A DNA stretch of 57,152 nt from Lachnospiraceae bacterium (GTDB taxonomy: Bacteria > Bacillota > Clostridia > Lachnospirales > Lachnospiraceae): the NCBI GenBank assembly GCA_003447295.1, contig DLZQ01000039.1, positions 22,845-79,996 of the forward strand, read 5' to 3'. The notes under the pieces were generated by a model, which ran no database searches, was not told the DNA's origin, and worked only from the letters and a program-made list of their open reading frames with translations. Shown here piece after piece: positions 7,509-16,140 of the stretch. The stretch's first letter is position 1. The number at the start of each line of letters is the position of its first letter. The translations under genes and the position numbers were made by a program.

Positions 7509-10130
7509 TCATCGTTGCTGCCACAACCAGGCGTCCCAAAATCGCTCCACCTTTTTAGCCACCGTATCCACTGTCACAGGCACTACCTGTTCCCACTCCC
7601 TGGGGAACATTCTACGATAAGAATACTGCCTGAAACGCTCATCCAGCAGGACGATAATTCCCACATCTTCAGAGGTCCTTATCACCCGGCCCGCTGCCTG
7701 CAGTACTTTATTCATTCCGGGATAACGGTAGGAATAGTCAAAGCCATTTTCCCCATTGTCATCAAAATAGTCCTTGAGGATTTCCCGTTCACAGCCTACC
7801 TGTGGCAGTCCGGTTCCTACTACGATCACACCGATGAGGCTGTCCTTTTTCAGGTCGATCCCCTCTCCGAAGATACCTCCCAGCACGCAGAACCCGATCA
7901 GCGTCTGTTCCTCTTCCTCCTCGATCTCCATGCCGATAAGACTCTGCAGGTCGCAGTCTTCATTGCCCCGGAAGCGGTTCAGAAAGTATTCTCTCTCCTC
8001 TTCGTTCATGGATTCCTGCTGTACCAGGCATTCCTCTTCTTCTGTCATAAAATATTGCCCGTAGATCTCATAGATCTGATCCATGAAGGAATAGGACGGG
8101 AAAAATACCATGTAATTGCCGTGCCGGTTCTTCACGACTTCATGAATATAGCGGGCAATATTGTAGTACTCCTCTCTAGATCTGCGGGTGAACTTGCTGG
8201 TCACATCCCCGGCGATCAATATGGTGCGCTTCTCGGGATCGAACACCGAGTGAGCGTATACTTCATAGTCTTCCTTCTCTCCCCCCAACAGATTCTTGTA
8301 ATACTGGATCGGCAGAAACGTGGCGGAAAACAGGATCGTACTGCGTCCCCTGAGCATGCATTCCTTCAGATTTTCTCTGGGATTGACGCAGAACAGCTTC
8401 AGTTCAAAGCTGCCGTCCTCACATGTTCTCGTATATTTGACGTAGTTCTCATCGATCCTCTCGTAAATATCCAGAAAATGACTGAGCTTGAAGTAGAAGT
8501 CCAGCAGATTCTCCCTCACTTCCAGACTGACCTTCTCCTGCTCCTCCAGATAATCGCTGATGATGCCGTGAAGTCTGGTCAGAGGCTGCACCAGCATGTC
8601 AATATCCTCCACCAGCCGGTATCCGTCGCAGTCCCGTTTCATGGACAACAGCTGCGCATTGCACTTTTCCAGCAGCTGGCATATCCTCTCCGCATAGCCT
8701 TCCCGCACAAAGGTACTCTTTCCGTCAGACTTTTTTCCCTTATGTCCTTTGATATAGATAGAGTCCGTACCGTCCATTTCCACGAAGGTATGCTCTTGTG
8801 GCAGTTGTTTTGACATGTCTGTCATTTCTAATGTCATTTGTCCGGAAATCTCGTCTTTATCGCGCTTTTTGAGCGCTACCTCCTCCATTTCCGACATGAT
8901 TGTCTGTTTTATCTCCCGCTTCAGTTCCAGCAGGTCTTCCTTCCGCAGAGGCGCGCTGTACATCTCTCTGCCGCGCTCTAAGAGGTTATGTGCCTCATCG
9001 ATCAGAAATACATAGTCCCCCTGGCTGCCATCTCCGAAAAACCGCTTCAGATAAACATGGGGATCAAATAGGTAATTATAGTCTCCGATGATGCCATCCG
9101 CGAACAGACTTACGTCCAGTCCGAATTCAAAGGGACACACCTGATATTTCAGGGCATATTCTTCTATATTATTTCTCGTAAAGCTCTCTTCGTGGGTCAA
9201 CAGATCATAGATGGCATCATTGATCCGGTCAAAATGTCCCTTGGCATAGGGGCACTGCTCCGGATTACATTCGGTATGTTCCTGAAAACAGATCTTCTCC
9301 TTCGCTGTCAGAATAATACTTTTGAATCGCAGTCCCTTCTCCCGCAACAGAGAAAAGGTATCCTCCGCCACTGTCCGGGTGATAGTCTTCGCCGTAAGGT
9401 AGAACAGCCTGTCCCCCATATCTTTCCCCATGGCTTTTACCGTGGGAAAGATGGTGGAGATGGTCTTGCCTACTCCCGTGGGAGCTTCAATGAATAATTT
9501 TCTCTTATGGTAGATGGTCTGATATACATAACTGACCAGTTCTTTCTGTCCATCCCGGTAGTCAAAAGGAAATTGCAGTTCGGCAATGGACTGTTGTCTA
9601 AGTTCCCTCCACTGCCAGGTATAATCCGCCCATTTACGGTAATCACTAATCAACTGCTGAAACCATGCCTCCAGCTTCGCAAATTCATAATCCTCATAAA
9701 AATAGCGGATATCTTCTGTCTCTATATTACAATAAGTCAGCCGTACGCGGATATAAGGCAGTTCCTTCTGCAGACTATACATATAGGCATAGCATTTTGC
9801 CTGGGCAATGTGCAGGGGTAACGGTGCCTTCAGCTTCGCCAGATCTCTGTAAGTTCCCTTGATCTCGTCGATGGTGGTCTCTCCGTTCTGTTCAATGATA
9901 CCATCCGCCCGTCCCTCCACGATGATGACATAGTTCTCCGTGGGATGGGTGTATTTCAGCGCCACTTCCGCCTGATACTCCGCTCCCATGCGGCGTTGGA
10001 TCATACGGTGGATCCGGCTGCCCTCCTGCATTGCATTCTCAGGGGAACCCTGTCTCCTGTCATCGATGTCGCCACTGCGCAGAATGAATTCCACAAGATT
10101 CCTCACCGATGTTCTGACTTCTCCTGCCAT
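7509..10130 (-). CDS. Rad3/DinG-like superfamily 2 DNA helicase with N-terminal nuclease-like domain
   Basis: An 873-residue protein. Residues ~1-150 resemble a Cas4/AddB-type PD-(D/E)XK nuclease domain (GSRIHRMIQRRM, VEGRADGII, TIDEIKGTY). Walker A EAPTGVGKT lies near 215. A Cys cluster typical of an Fe-S domain (CFQEHTECNPEQCPYA near 280, another Cys near 340) comes next. The Walker B/DEAH box is FLIDEAHNLL near 375, and the C-terminal helicase motifs include ILFSATFLP and QAAGRVIR. The family unwinds DNA 5' to 3' in repair. GGGAGGTG six bases before the ATG supports the start. It is preceded by a terminator and appears to be a single-gene unit. Whether the nuclease domain is active is not proven. 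Confidence 0.88.
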   Translation of the reverse strand: MAGEVRTSVRNLVEFILRSGDIDDRRQGSPENAMQEGSRIHRMIQRRMGAEYQAEVALKYTHPTENYVIIVEGRADGIIEQNGETTIDEIKGTYRDLAKLKAPLPLHIAQAKCYAYMYSLQKELPYIRVRLTYCNIETEDIRYFYEDYEFAKLEAWFQQLISDYRKWADYTWQWRELRQQSIAELQFPFDYRDGQKELVSYVYQTIYHKRKLFIEAPTGVGKTISTIFPTVKAMGKDMGDRLFYLTAKTITRTVAEDTFSLLREKGLRFKSIILTAKEKICFQEHTECNPEQCPYAKGHFDRINDAIYDLLTHEESFTRNNIEEYALKYQVCPFEFGLDVSLFADGIIGDYNYLFDPHVYLKRFFGDGSQGDYVFLIDEAHNLLERGREMYSAPLRKEDLLELKREIKQTIMSEMEEVALKKRDKDEISGQMTLEMTDMSKQLPQEHTFVEMDGTDSIYIKGHKGKKSDGKSTFVREGYAERICQLLEKCNAQLLSMKRDCDGYRLVEDIDMLVQPLTRLHGIISDYLEEQEKVSLEVRENLLDFYFKLSHFLDIYERIDENYVKYTRTCEDGSFELKLFCVNPRENLKECMLRGRSTILFSATFLPIQYYKNLLGGEKEDYEVYAHSVFDPEKRTILIAGDVTSKFTRRSREEYYNIARYIHEVVKNRHGNYMVFFPSYSFMDQIYEIYGQYFMTEEEECLVQQESMNEEEREYFLNRFRGNEDCDLQSLIGMEIEEEEEQTLIGFCVLGGIFGEGIDLKKDSLIGVIVVGTGLPQVGCEREILKDYFDDNGENGFDYSYRYPGMNKVLQAAGRVIRTSEDVGIIVLLDERFRQYSYRRMFPREWEQVVPVTVDTVAKKVERFWDAWLWQQR

Positions 10131-10221
10131 GCGGCTTCACCTCCCTTGACAAATTCCTATCATAACCGCATACCTGCGGCTTGTCCCGTGCTGCACACTC
10201 TCACAAGCCCGGTATACGAAA

Positions 10222-10260
10222 ACTCCCCAGGTAAATAGTACTCTATCTTACCTGGGGAGT
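10222..10260 (-). terminator. 13-bp stem terminator after the HPr-like gene
   Basis: Perfect arms (ACTCCCCAGGTAA at 10222-10234, complement at 10248-10260) with a 13-base loop. It lies 30 bases after the stop of the minus-strand HPr-like gene, and the minus strand continues with TTTTCG. It separates that gene from the helicase downstream. Confidence 0.75.
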
Positions 10261-10289
10261 CAAATCACATTCTGTTATCACAAGATGTT

Positions 10290-10514
10290 TTAGCACGCAA
10301 TCGCATACTGTCTCAACAGCTCTTCAAATTCATCATTGTAGCCGTCATAAGATACAGACAGTGGCTTTGTGAAATCCAATCCATACACTCCAAGGAATGA
10401 CTTGGCATCGACTACGTATCTGTTATAGCATATATCAATATCAAAATCACACTTTGAAGCTACATCAACAAAATGCTTCACGTCTTCAGGTGTCAAACGG
10501 ATCGTCTTTAACAT
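10290..10514 (-). CDS. HPr-like (Crh-like) phosphocarrier family protein without active His
   Basis: A 74-residue protein with the HPr fold signature VVDAKSFLGVYGLDFTKPL, close to the regulatory-serine region KSIMGV of HPr; the matching serine is Ser39. The N-terminal catalytic segment GLHARP with His15 is missing and is replaced by TPEDVKHFVDVASKC. Classical PTS phosphotransfer is therefore unlikely, while a Crh-like regulatory role through the serine is possible. Such short HPr-like proteins are common in Clostridia. It has its own promoter (TTTACA/TATAAT) and terminator, so it is monocistronic. Confidence 0.75.
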   Translation of the reverse strand: MLKTIRLTPEDVKHFVDVASKCDFDIDICYNRYVVDAKSFLGVYGLDFTKPLSVSYDGYNDEFEELLRQYAIAC

Positions 10515-10600
10515 TTCTTGTTCCTTCCTTTCAATAGTAAGTTCGATCGTAAGTTAAAAAATACACCGGGTACTTTCCCCTCATATCTGAAATCATTACT

Positions 10601-10628
10601 ATTATAGCCAACCATCCCCAAATGTAAA
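10601..10628 (-). promoter_or_regulatory. Sigma-A promoter of the HPr-like gene
   Basis: On the minus strand TTTACA (10623-10628) and TATAAT (10601-10606) are 16 bases apart, with an intact -10 preceded by TGGC. The start codon is about 87 bases downstream of the -10. Confidence 0.65.
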
Positions 10629-10782
10629 GCGGTTTTTTTCTTCCAAAAAACGCTCATTTTAGGCATTTTTACCACTCTTTTATCATTTTGACAACAGTTG
10701 GTCTCCATCCGGAAAACCTTTTCGGCGATTTGTATATTTGTTACTTTATCACGATAAAATCCAAATCTCAATTTGGCGAAAT

Positions 10783-11550
10783 CTATCGAAATTCCACCAT
10801 ATATTCTTGGAACCTGAGGGGGAGCATATTTCGTTGTAATTCTCTGTTTTCCCGCTCTTTTATAGCTATTGTATGACAGAAGGAGCGGAAAAGTTCCCGA
10901 TAATGCAGCTCCGCCGTGGACAGTTTCTCTGTCTTAGACTGTACTCTCTCCCAGGCATCCTTCCCCTGCAGCGTATACCACGGTCTCCCGGCCGGATGTA
11001 CCCCGAACAGGTATCGACCCGCATCGAACAGCAGAAAATCTTCCATAGGAAAACGGTCGGCGAAATGTACCATTAAAAACGTCAGGATATTGTTCTTCGG
11101 TGCGATCTTCGAGTAGAGGATCGTATTCTCCAGTTCCTCAAACCGGACGAATCCCTTCAGATGATGATATTCATTCCCGGCTGCCCTTGCCAGGCCGAAG
11201 GTCTGGTTCACATAAGTGTCTGCAAGGGCATCCATAAGATGCCCCGCCGCGCACTTTTCAGCCAGTCCCTTCGCAATGGTCCGGTATACCGCCTGTGCCT
11301 TCTCCGGCTTCGGCGATGCCAGCGCCAGACACAAGGTCTCATAATCCGATTCCCCGAATCTGCGCTTTAACGTACGTATCACCTTGATCGTCTTCTCCGG
11401 ATCCGGCACCACCTCCACCGACTCCGAGAACAGCAGGTTCTCCTCGATGGTGGTGACCATAGTATCCCGGACAGGAGAATGATCCTCGTAGGTATTGTAA
11501 ATGGCAGTGAATATCCCTTCTAAGGAATCCTCGCAATGATATATCTTCAT
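10783..11550 (-). CDS. TIGR03915-type DNA repair-associated protein (DUF4130)
   Basis: This 255-residue protein matches the TIGR03915 family, always found next to the radical-SAM protein encoded upstream here. Typical wording includes MKIYHCEDSLEGIFTAIYN at the start, GLARAAGNEYHHLKGFVRF in the middle and FADRFPMEDFLLFDAGR near the end. It has no known catalytic motif, and its members are annotated as putative DNA metabolism or repair proteins. It overlaps the upstream gene by 4 bases (11547-11550), so translation is coupled. Paired SOS boxes before the operon support a DNA-damage role. Confidence 0.85.
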   Translation of the reverse strand: MKIYHCEDSLEGIFTAIYNTYEDHSPVRDTMVTTIEENLLFSESVEVVPDPEKTIKVIRTLKRRFGESDYETLCLALASPKPEKAQAVYRTIAKGLAEKCAAGHLMDALADTYVNQTFGLARAAGNEYHHLKGFVRFEELENTILYSKIAPKNNILTFLMVHFADRFPMEDFLLFDAGRYLFGVHPAGRPWYTLQGKDAWERVQSKTEKLSTAELHYRELFRSFCHTIAIKERENRELQRNMLPLRFQEYMVEFR

Positions 11551-12884
11551 ATAATAAGCTTTTCCTCCTGCCGTACCCCGTTCGGGAACATTCCGTCATC
11601 AAATAAAGTCATCTGCCGGTAACTCATACCGTCGCTTCCGAACCGGATCCGGTCCTTCGGATCCGTCAGATTCCGCACGATATAATCCTCCTCTAGCTTC
11701 GTGGGATACATCATCCTGCCGCTGCAGGTAATAAAATACACTGCCCGCTTTAATACCACTCCTAATTTCTTCAGATCCTGAAAGGTCAGCTTTGTACTCC
11801 TCCTGGCAGCAAGGATCCGCCTGGCGCTCTTCACACCGATCCCCGGCACCCGCAGCAAGTCCCCGTAGGGAGATCTGTTAATCTCCACCGGGAAGCATTC
11901 CAGATGCCGCACTGCCCAGTCCTCCTTGGGATCTAACATGACATTAAAATACGGTCTTCTCTCATCCAACAGTTCCTCTGCCCGAAATCCATAGAACCGA
12001 AGCAGCCAGTCCGCCTGGTACAGACGGTGTTCCCTCAGAAGCGGCGGTCCTCCCGGAAGCGCCGGCAGGCTTTTGTCCTCGTTGACTTTTACAAACGCGG
12101 AATAGAAGACTCTCTTTAACTCAAACTTCTGATACAGACTCTCCGCTACATTTAAAATCTGATAATCCGTCTCCGGCGTCGCACCAATGATCATCTGTGT
12201 AGACTGCCCGCCGGATACAAAGTGGGGACTCTTACGGTACAGGATCAGTTCCTCCTTATTCGCATGAATGCCGTTCTGAATCTGCCGCATGGGGGTCAGA
12301 ATATTCTTCCGGTGCTTATTCGGTGCCAGTGTCCGAAGCCCCTCCGCTGTAGGGAGCTCCAAATTCACACTCATACGGTCTGCCAGATATCCCATCCGCT
12401 GCACCAGCTCCGGATCTGCCCCGGGAATCGCCTTCACATGGACATAGCCGTTAAAGTGGTAGTGATTCCGCAGCAGCCAAATAGTCCGGTATAATAATTC
12501 CATGGTAAACGTGGGGTCCTGTACAATGCCGGAGCTTAAGAACAGTCCCTCGATATAATTCCGTCGGTAGAACTCCATGGTCAGCGTGCAGATCTCCTCC
12601 GGTGTGAAAGTGGCTCTGGGGACATCGTTGGACTTCCGGTTCAGGCAATATTTGCAATCGAAGATACATTCATTGGTCATCAATATCTTAAGTAAAGAAA
12701 TGCATCTGCCGTCGGAAGAAAAACTGTGACAGATCCCTGCCTTCGCACAGTTCCCCATGTGCTTCCCGTCTCCCTTACGTTCCACACCGCTGGACGTGCA
12801 GGCTACATCAAAACGAGCGGCATCCGTCAGGATCTCCAGCTTCTGCATGATGGATAATTCTCCATTTTGTATAAGATATTCCAA
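11547..12884 (-). CDS. TIGR03916-type putative DNA modification/repair radical SAM protein
   Basis: A 445-residue radical-SAM enzyme with the [4Fe-4S] motif CIFDCKYC (CX3CX2C, about residues 74-81). A C-terminal helix-hairpin-helix (LLRVPGIGVKSARRILAAR) is typical of DNA-binding repair proteins. It belongs to a family related in layout to spore photoproduct lyase-like enzymes and is paired with DUF4130. The start is a TTG at 12884-12882, preceded by AGGCGGTG. The promoter (TTGCAA/TAATTT, 17-base gap) carries a near-consensus SOS box in the gap and another box downstream, so LexA control is likely. The substrate lesion or modification is unknown. Confidence 0.87.
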   Translation of the reverse strand: MEYLIQNGELSIMQKLEILTDAARFDVACTSSGVERKGDGKHMGNCAKAGICHSFSSDGRCISLLKILMTNECIFDCKYCLNRKSNDVPRATFTPEEICTLTMEFYRRNYIEGLFLSSGIVQDPTFTMELLYRTIWLLRNHYHFNGYVHVKAIPGADPELVQRMGYLADRMSVNLELPTAEGLRTLAPNKHRKNILTPMRQIQNGIHANKEELILYRKSPHFVSGGQSTQMIIGATPETDYQILNVAESLYQKFELKRVFYSAFVKVNEDKSLPALPGGPPLLREHRLYQADWLLRFYGFRAEELLDERRPYFNVMLDPKEDWAVRHLECFPVEINRSPYGDLLRVPGIGVKSARRILAARRSTKLTFQDLKKLGVVLKRAVYFITCSGRMMYPTKLEEDYIVRNLTDPKDRIRFGSDGMSYRQMTLFDDGMFPNGVRQEEKLII

Positions 12885-12920
12885 GTTATCACCGCCTTTT
12901 ACCGAAAATACCCAAAATCA

Positions 12921-12973
12921 GAACGTCTGTTCTGTTATGTATCTAAATTAGCACATATGTTCGATTTTTGCAA
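12921..12973 (-). promoter_or_regulatory. LexA-type promoter with two SOS boxes
   Basis: On the minus strand TTGCAA (12968-12973) and TAATTT (12945-12950) are 17 bases apart. GAACATATGTGC (12951-12962) fills the spacer, one mismatch from the GAAC-N4-GTTC core of Gram-positive SOS boxes. A perfect core, GAACGTCTGTTC on the plus strand (12921-12932), follows at about +10. Both are placed to block transcription. Confidence 0.75.
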
Positions 12974-12998
12974 GTGGTTATTTTTTCCGAAAAAAAGC

Positions 12999-13065
12999 TT
13001 GCAAAATCACGCATTTCGCAGTTAAATAATATAGGAGTATTTTGTATCACAAGCCGCCAGGCGGC
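12999..13065 (+). promoter_or_regulatory. asnA promoter and GC-rich dyad
   Basis: TTGCAA (12999-13004) and TTAAAT (13022-13027) are 17 bases apart on the plus strand. The -35 faces away from the SOS promoter 30 bases off. In the leader, GCCGCC-A-GGCGGC (13053-13065) is a perfect 6-bp dyad just before the GAGAGG ribosome site. It may be an operator or a small hairpin affecting initiation. Confidence 0.5.
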
Positions 13066-13081
13066 AGAATGAGAGGTCAGT

Positions 13082-14092
13082 ATGTCAGATATTGTCATAC
13101 CTAAAAATTATAAGTCTCAGCTGAACCTGTACGAAACACAGGTTGCCATCAAGACAGTGAAGGACTTTTTCCAGGGATTGTTAGCAGAGCGCCTGCACCT
13201 GTTGCGCGTATCTGCTCCTTTATTTGTGGATCCCACATCCGGACTGAACGATAACTTAAACGGTGTGGAGCGTCCTGTAAATTTCCATATTGCTGCACAG
13301 GGAGACCGTGAAGCAGAGATCGTACAGTCTCTGGCAAAATGGAAGCGCTATGCCCTGCAGAAGTATGGTTTTAAGCCCGGTGAGGGTCTCTACACCGACA
13401 TGAGTGCCATCCGCCAGGATGAAGAAACCGACAACATCCACTCCATCTATGTAGACCAGTGGGACTGGGAGAAGATCATCACCAGGGATGAGCGGAATCT
13501 GGAGACTCTGAAAGAGACTGTCCGCACCGTATACAAGGTTCTGCGCAAGACTGAGAAGTATATGTCCATCCATTATGACTACATTGAGGAGATCCTTCCT
13601 CATGACATCTTCTTCGTGACTACCAGTGAGCTGGAGGAAATGTTCCCTGATTATTCTCCGAAGGAACGCGAATACTACATTGCCAAGGCTAAGGGGGCTG
13701 TCTGCATCATGCAGATCGGTGAGACCTTAGAGAATGGTAAGCCTCATGACGGTCGTGCCCCGGACTACGATGACTGGTCTCTGAATGCGGATATCGTGGT
13801 ATATTATCCGGTTCTGGATATCGCTCTGGAGCTGTCCAGTATGGGTATCCGTGTAGACAAAAAGGCTCTGTTAGATCAGTTACAGAAGGCTGGCTGCCCC
13901 GAGCGTGCCGAGCTTCCTTATCACAAGGCAGTCATTAACGGTGAGCTTCCTCTTACTATCGGCGGTGGTATCGGTCAGTCCCGTATCTGTATGTTCTTCT
14001 TAAGAAAAGCTCATATCGGCGAAGTACAGTGTTCTCTGTGGTCCGATGAGGTTATGGAGACTGCAGAAAAGAACGGCTTACAGTTGTTATAA
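13082..14092 (+). CDS. asnA: Aspartate-ammonia ligase (asparagine synthetase A)
   Basis: A 336-residue class II synthetase-like enzyme, the normal length for AsnA. It makes asparagine from aspartate and ammonia with ATP going to AMP in the cytosol. Visible motifs are SAPLFVDPTSGLNDNLNG, GLYTDMSAIRQDE, VDQWDWEKII and the C-terminal GGGIGQSRICMFFLRK. The ATG follows GAGAGG by five or six bases. The gene has its own promoter and a strong terminator, so it is monocistronic and faces away from the SOS-controlled operon. No T-box or other amino-acid riboswitch fits in the short leader. Confidence 0.97.
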   Translation: MSDIVIPKNYKSQLNLYETQVAIKTVKDFFQGLLAERLHLLRVSAPLFVDPTSGLNDNLNGVERPVNFHIAAQGDREAEIVQSLAKWKRYALQKYGFKPGEGLYTDMSAIRQDEETDNIHSIYVDQWDWEKIITRDERNLETLKETVRTVYKVLRKTEKYMSIHYDYIEEILPHDIFFVTTSELEEMFPDYSPKEREYYIAKAKGAVCIMQIGETLENGKPHDGRAPDYDDWSLNADIVVYYPVLDIALELSSMGIRVDKKALLDQLQKAGCPERAELPYHKAVINGELPLTIGGGIGQSRICMFFLRKAHIGEVQCSLWSDEVMETAEKNGLQLL

Positions 14093-14114
14093 GATCGTTT
14101 TATTTCCAAAGCAA

Positions 14115-14150
14115 ACTCCCCGAAAGAGAAAGTCTTTCGGGGAGTTATTT
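14115..14150 (+). terminator. asnA terminator (13-bp stem)
   Basis: Arms 14115-14127 and 14133-14145 (ACTCCCCGAAAGA and its complement) form a 13-bp perfect stem with a 5-base loop, followed by TATTTTATATATTTT. It also lies downstream of the convergent membrane-protein gene and may serve both. Confidence 0.9.
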
Positions 14151-14160
14151 TATATATTTT

Positions 14161-16140
14161 CTATTCATAGATCACAAATTTCTCATTTTCAAAAGTCTTC
14201 TCATACCCATAATCTTCCATGAACTTTCCGATCAGCATAAGCTTGGGATTATCCACGATATATTCCCACTCTTTTTCCGTAGGCTGCATGGCCTTAAGTG
14301 CTGCTTCTCCTTTTTCCAGATACACGGCATATTTTTTCTCCAACAGTACCACCGGACGGTAAGTCGCATCCGTATCCATCCGCTCCTGCATCTTAAGCAT
14401 ATCCTCTTCCATCTGTGCGATCTGATAGGAATCCAGATCCGGCCAGGGATTGAATGCCGCAGGCATCTGCAGATAATAGGACAATGCCGGGATCTGACCG
14501 TAGAGCAGCACATCCTTTCCCGCAAGTCCCCCGGTATTCACATACTCGGAGATCTCCTGCATCCATCCGGCACGTTCCTCACTCATCCATACATTCTGCA
14601 AAGTCTCGTTATTGGTCACCTGCGCACTGAGCTCCTGCACACCGGTACCCTCCACGAATACAAAACTTCTGCCAAACAGTCCCACCTGGATGAAAAATAA
14701 CAGAAAGAACCCACCAAAGATACATTTTGCGGGAACAGCGGATATAGTGACCCGCTTCCACCGGAAGCTGCCGGCATATTTGCAGAACCGATAAAACTGC
14801 CAATACATATAAGGCAATGCCAGAAACAGATTATTCATGCTGGGGTAAAGCTTGTTATTACTGCCAAGGGATGTGATCCATATCACAAGGAAGATCAGAC
14901 CGCTGACCAGTTTTTCCTCCCTCGGTGCAGAAGGCGTAAATATCCGCCACAGCGTCACCAAAAGCGTCAGTGTTAAAAAGGTCACTCCCGGCCAGATAAT
15001 AGCGCCGTAATGTGTGTATTCCGTAGCACAGAACCCCTGCCGGTACAGCCAGAATACCATGATCACAGTAAGCAGCGCACTTACGGTCCATTCCAGGATC
15101 CGCAGCACCTTTTTTATCGTGTCCTTCCCTGCATAAGAATCTCTTACACAAGCAGCGGCGAATTCCAATAATCCCACCGGTATCATTCCCACGATCAGGA
15201 ATACGCACATCCTAAGCTCCCAGTACAGATTCTGGAGATACCAGTCGAACATTCCCAGGATCATGGATGCGGCAGTATAATCCGTAGCTACCTCCGTCAT
15301 GGAGAACAGCCTCTGAATGCCTCTTACATACGCATCCATGCCATAGCGGATCTGAATGTAACCGAATAATACCAGCAATGCAGTAAGATACCCCGCCAGG
15401 CACATCCCGGTATCCTGTAACAGCTTCTTACGAAGCCTCCTGCCTGCTTCCTTTTTTCGTGCTTTCTTATCTTCCATTTCAGCATTTCCCGCAACGCCAC
15501 CACAATCCTGCGCAATGCCTTTGCGCTCTTCCAGCCAGCAGATGATCCAGTATGCCCACACACCCACGATCATCGCGGCTTCCGGCAGATTGGAAAATCT
15601 TGCCAGCACATTACAGCCCAGTGCCACCCCTGCGGCAAACAGTAAACCTCCTTTCCCCCGGGACAGCCCAAGATACAGACAGATCACGGAGACCAGGAAG
15701 AATACATACGTCACATAATTATAAAAAGATCCCGTAGGGCACCAGCAAAAGCTTACTGCTGTAAATTCGCCCAAAAAGGCAAGCCCGGCAGGTATCTTCA
15801 GCACTTTTGTACAAAAATAATAGCCCAGAACCGCCAGCAGGCTGATACTTAAGCCCGTATAAAAATTCATGCCGACCAGCGTTTTCGCTCCGGGCAGCAG
15901 ACTAAGGAAATGTCCGATGGCAGTGGTCAGATAAGTGGAAAAAAGCCACATAGGATCCATATGCCGGGTTCCCATATATTCAAAATTCGCATAGCCGTAG
16001 CCGGTATCCCACAGATCCAGCCCCCAGGCTATATGCCGCAGGGGATACAGTACCAGAACAGCCACGAATAAGAACTCCCAGAGGCGTCTATGGCTCTGAC
16101 CGCCGGTTCCCGCTATTTTATTTTTAACGTTATCTGTCAC
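14161..16140 (-). CDS. Large polytopic membrane protein, GT-C glycosyltransferase-like
   Basis: A 659-residue protein with many hydrophobic segments (ten or more spans across residues ~20-500), then a soluble C-terminal part of about 150 residues. Early loops carry WGLDLWDTGYGYANFEYMG with acidic residues, as in the first loop of GT-C (PMT-like) enzymes. The C-terminal part includes YGQIPALSYYLQMPAAFNPW. This layout suggests a lipid-linked-sugar-dependent glycosyltransferase or surface polysaccharide protein; the family cannot be named with confidence. It overlaps by 4 bases the upstream acyltransferase gene, so the two form a surface-modification operon. Confidence 0.7.
   Translation of the reverse strand: MTDNVKNKIAGTGGQSHRRLWEFLFVAVLVLYPLRHIAWGLDLWDTGYGYANFEYMGTRHMDPMWLFSTYLTTAIGHFLSLLPGAKTLVGMNFYTGLSISLLAVLGYYFCTKVLKIPAGLAFLGEFTAVSFCWCPTGSFYNYVTYVFFLVSVICLYLGLSRGKGGLLFAAGVALGCNVLARFSNLPEAAMIVGVWAYWIICWLEERKGIAQDCGGVAGNAEMEDKKARKKEAGRRLRKKLLQDTGMCLAGYLTALLVLFGYIQIRYGMDAYVRGIQRLFSMTEVATDYTAASMILGMFDWYLQNLYWELRMCVFLIVGMIPVGLLEFAAACVRDSYAGKDTIKKVLRILEWTVSALLTVIMVFWLYRQGFCATEYTHYGAIIWPGVTFLTLTLLVTLWRIFTPSAPREEKLVSGLIFLVIWITSLGSNNKLYPSMNNLFLALPYMYWQFYRFCKYAGSFRWKRVTISAVPAKCIFGGFFLLFFIQVGLFGRSFVFVEGTGVQELSAQVTNNETLQNVWMSEERAGWMQEISEYVNTGGLAGKDVLLYGQIPALSYYLQMPAAFNPWPDLDSYQIAQMEEDMLKMQERMDTDATYRPVVLLEKKYAVYLEKGEAALKAMQPTEKEWEYIVDNPKLMLIGKFMEDYGYEKTFENEKFVIYE

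Noticed and set aside
7330..7539. A 69-residue minus-strand frame over the DnaA-box region
   Set aside because: It overlaps the end of the helicase gene, has no ribosome site and reads through AT-rich regulatory sequence.
7455..8813. A 452-residue plus-strand frame
   Set aside because: It is antisense to the helicase gene, with Leu/Ile/His-rich shadow composition and no recognisable domain.
10508..10771. An 87-residue minus-strand frame before the HPr-like gene
   Set aside because: It contains the gene's promoter, has no ribosome site and resembles no family.
12885..13081. T-box or amino-acid riboswitch before asnA
   Set aside because: The leader is too short and lacks T-box motifs.
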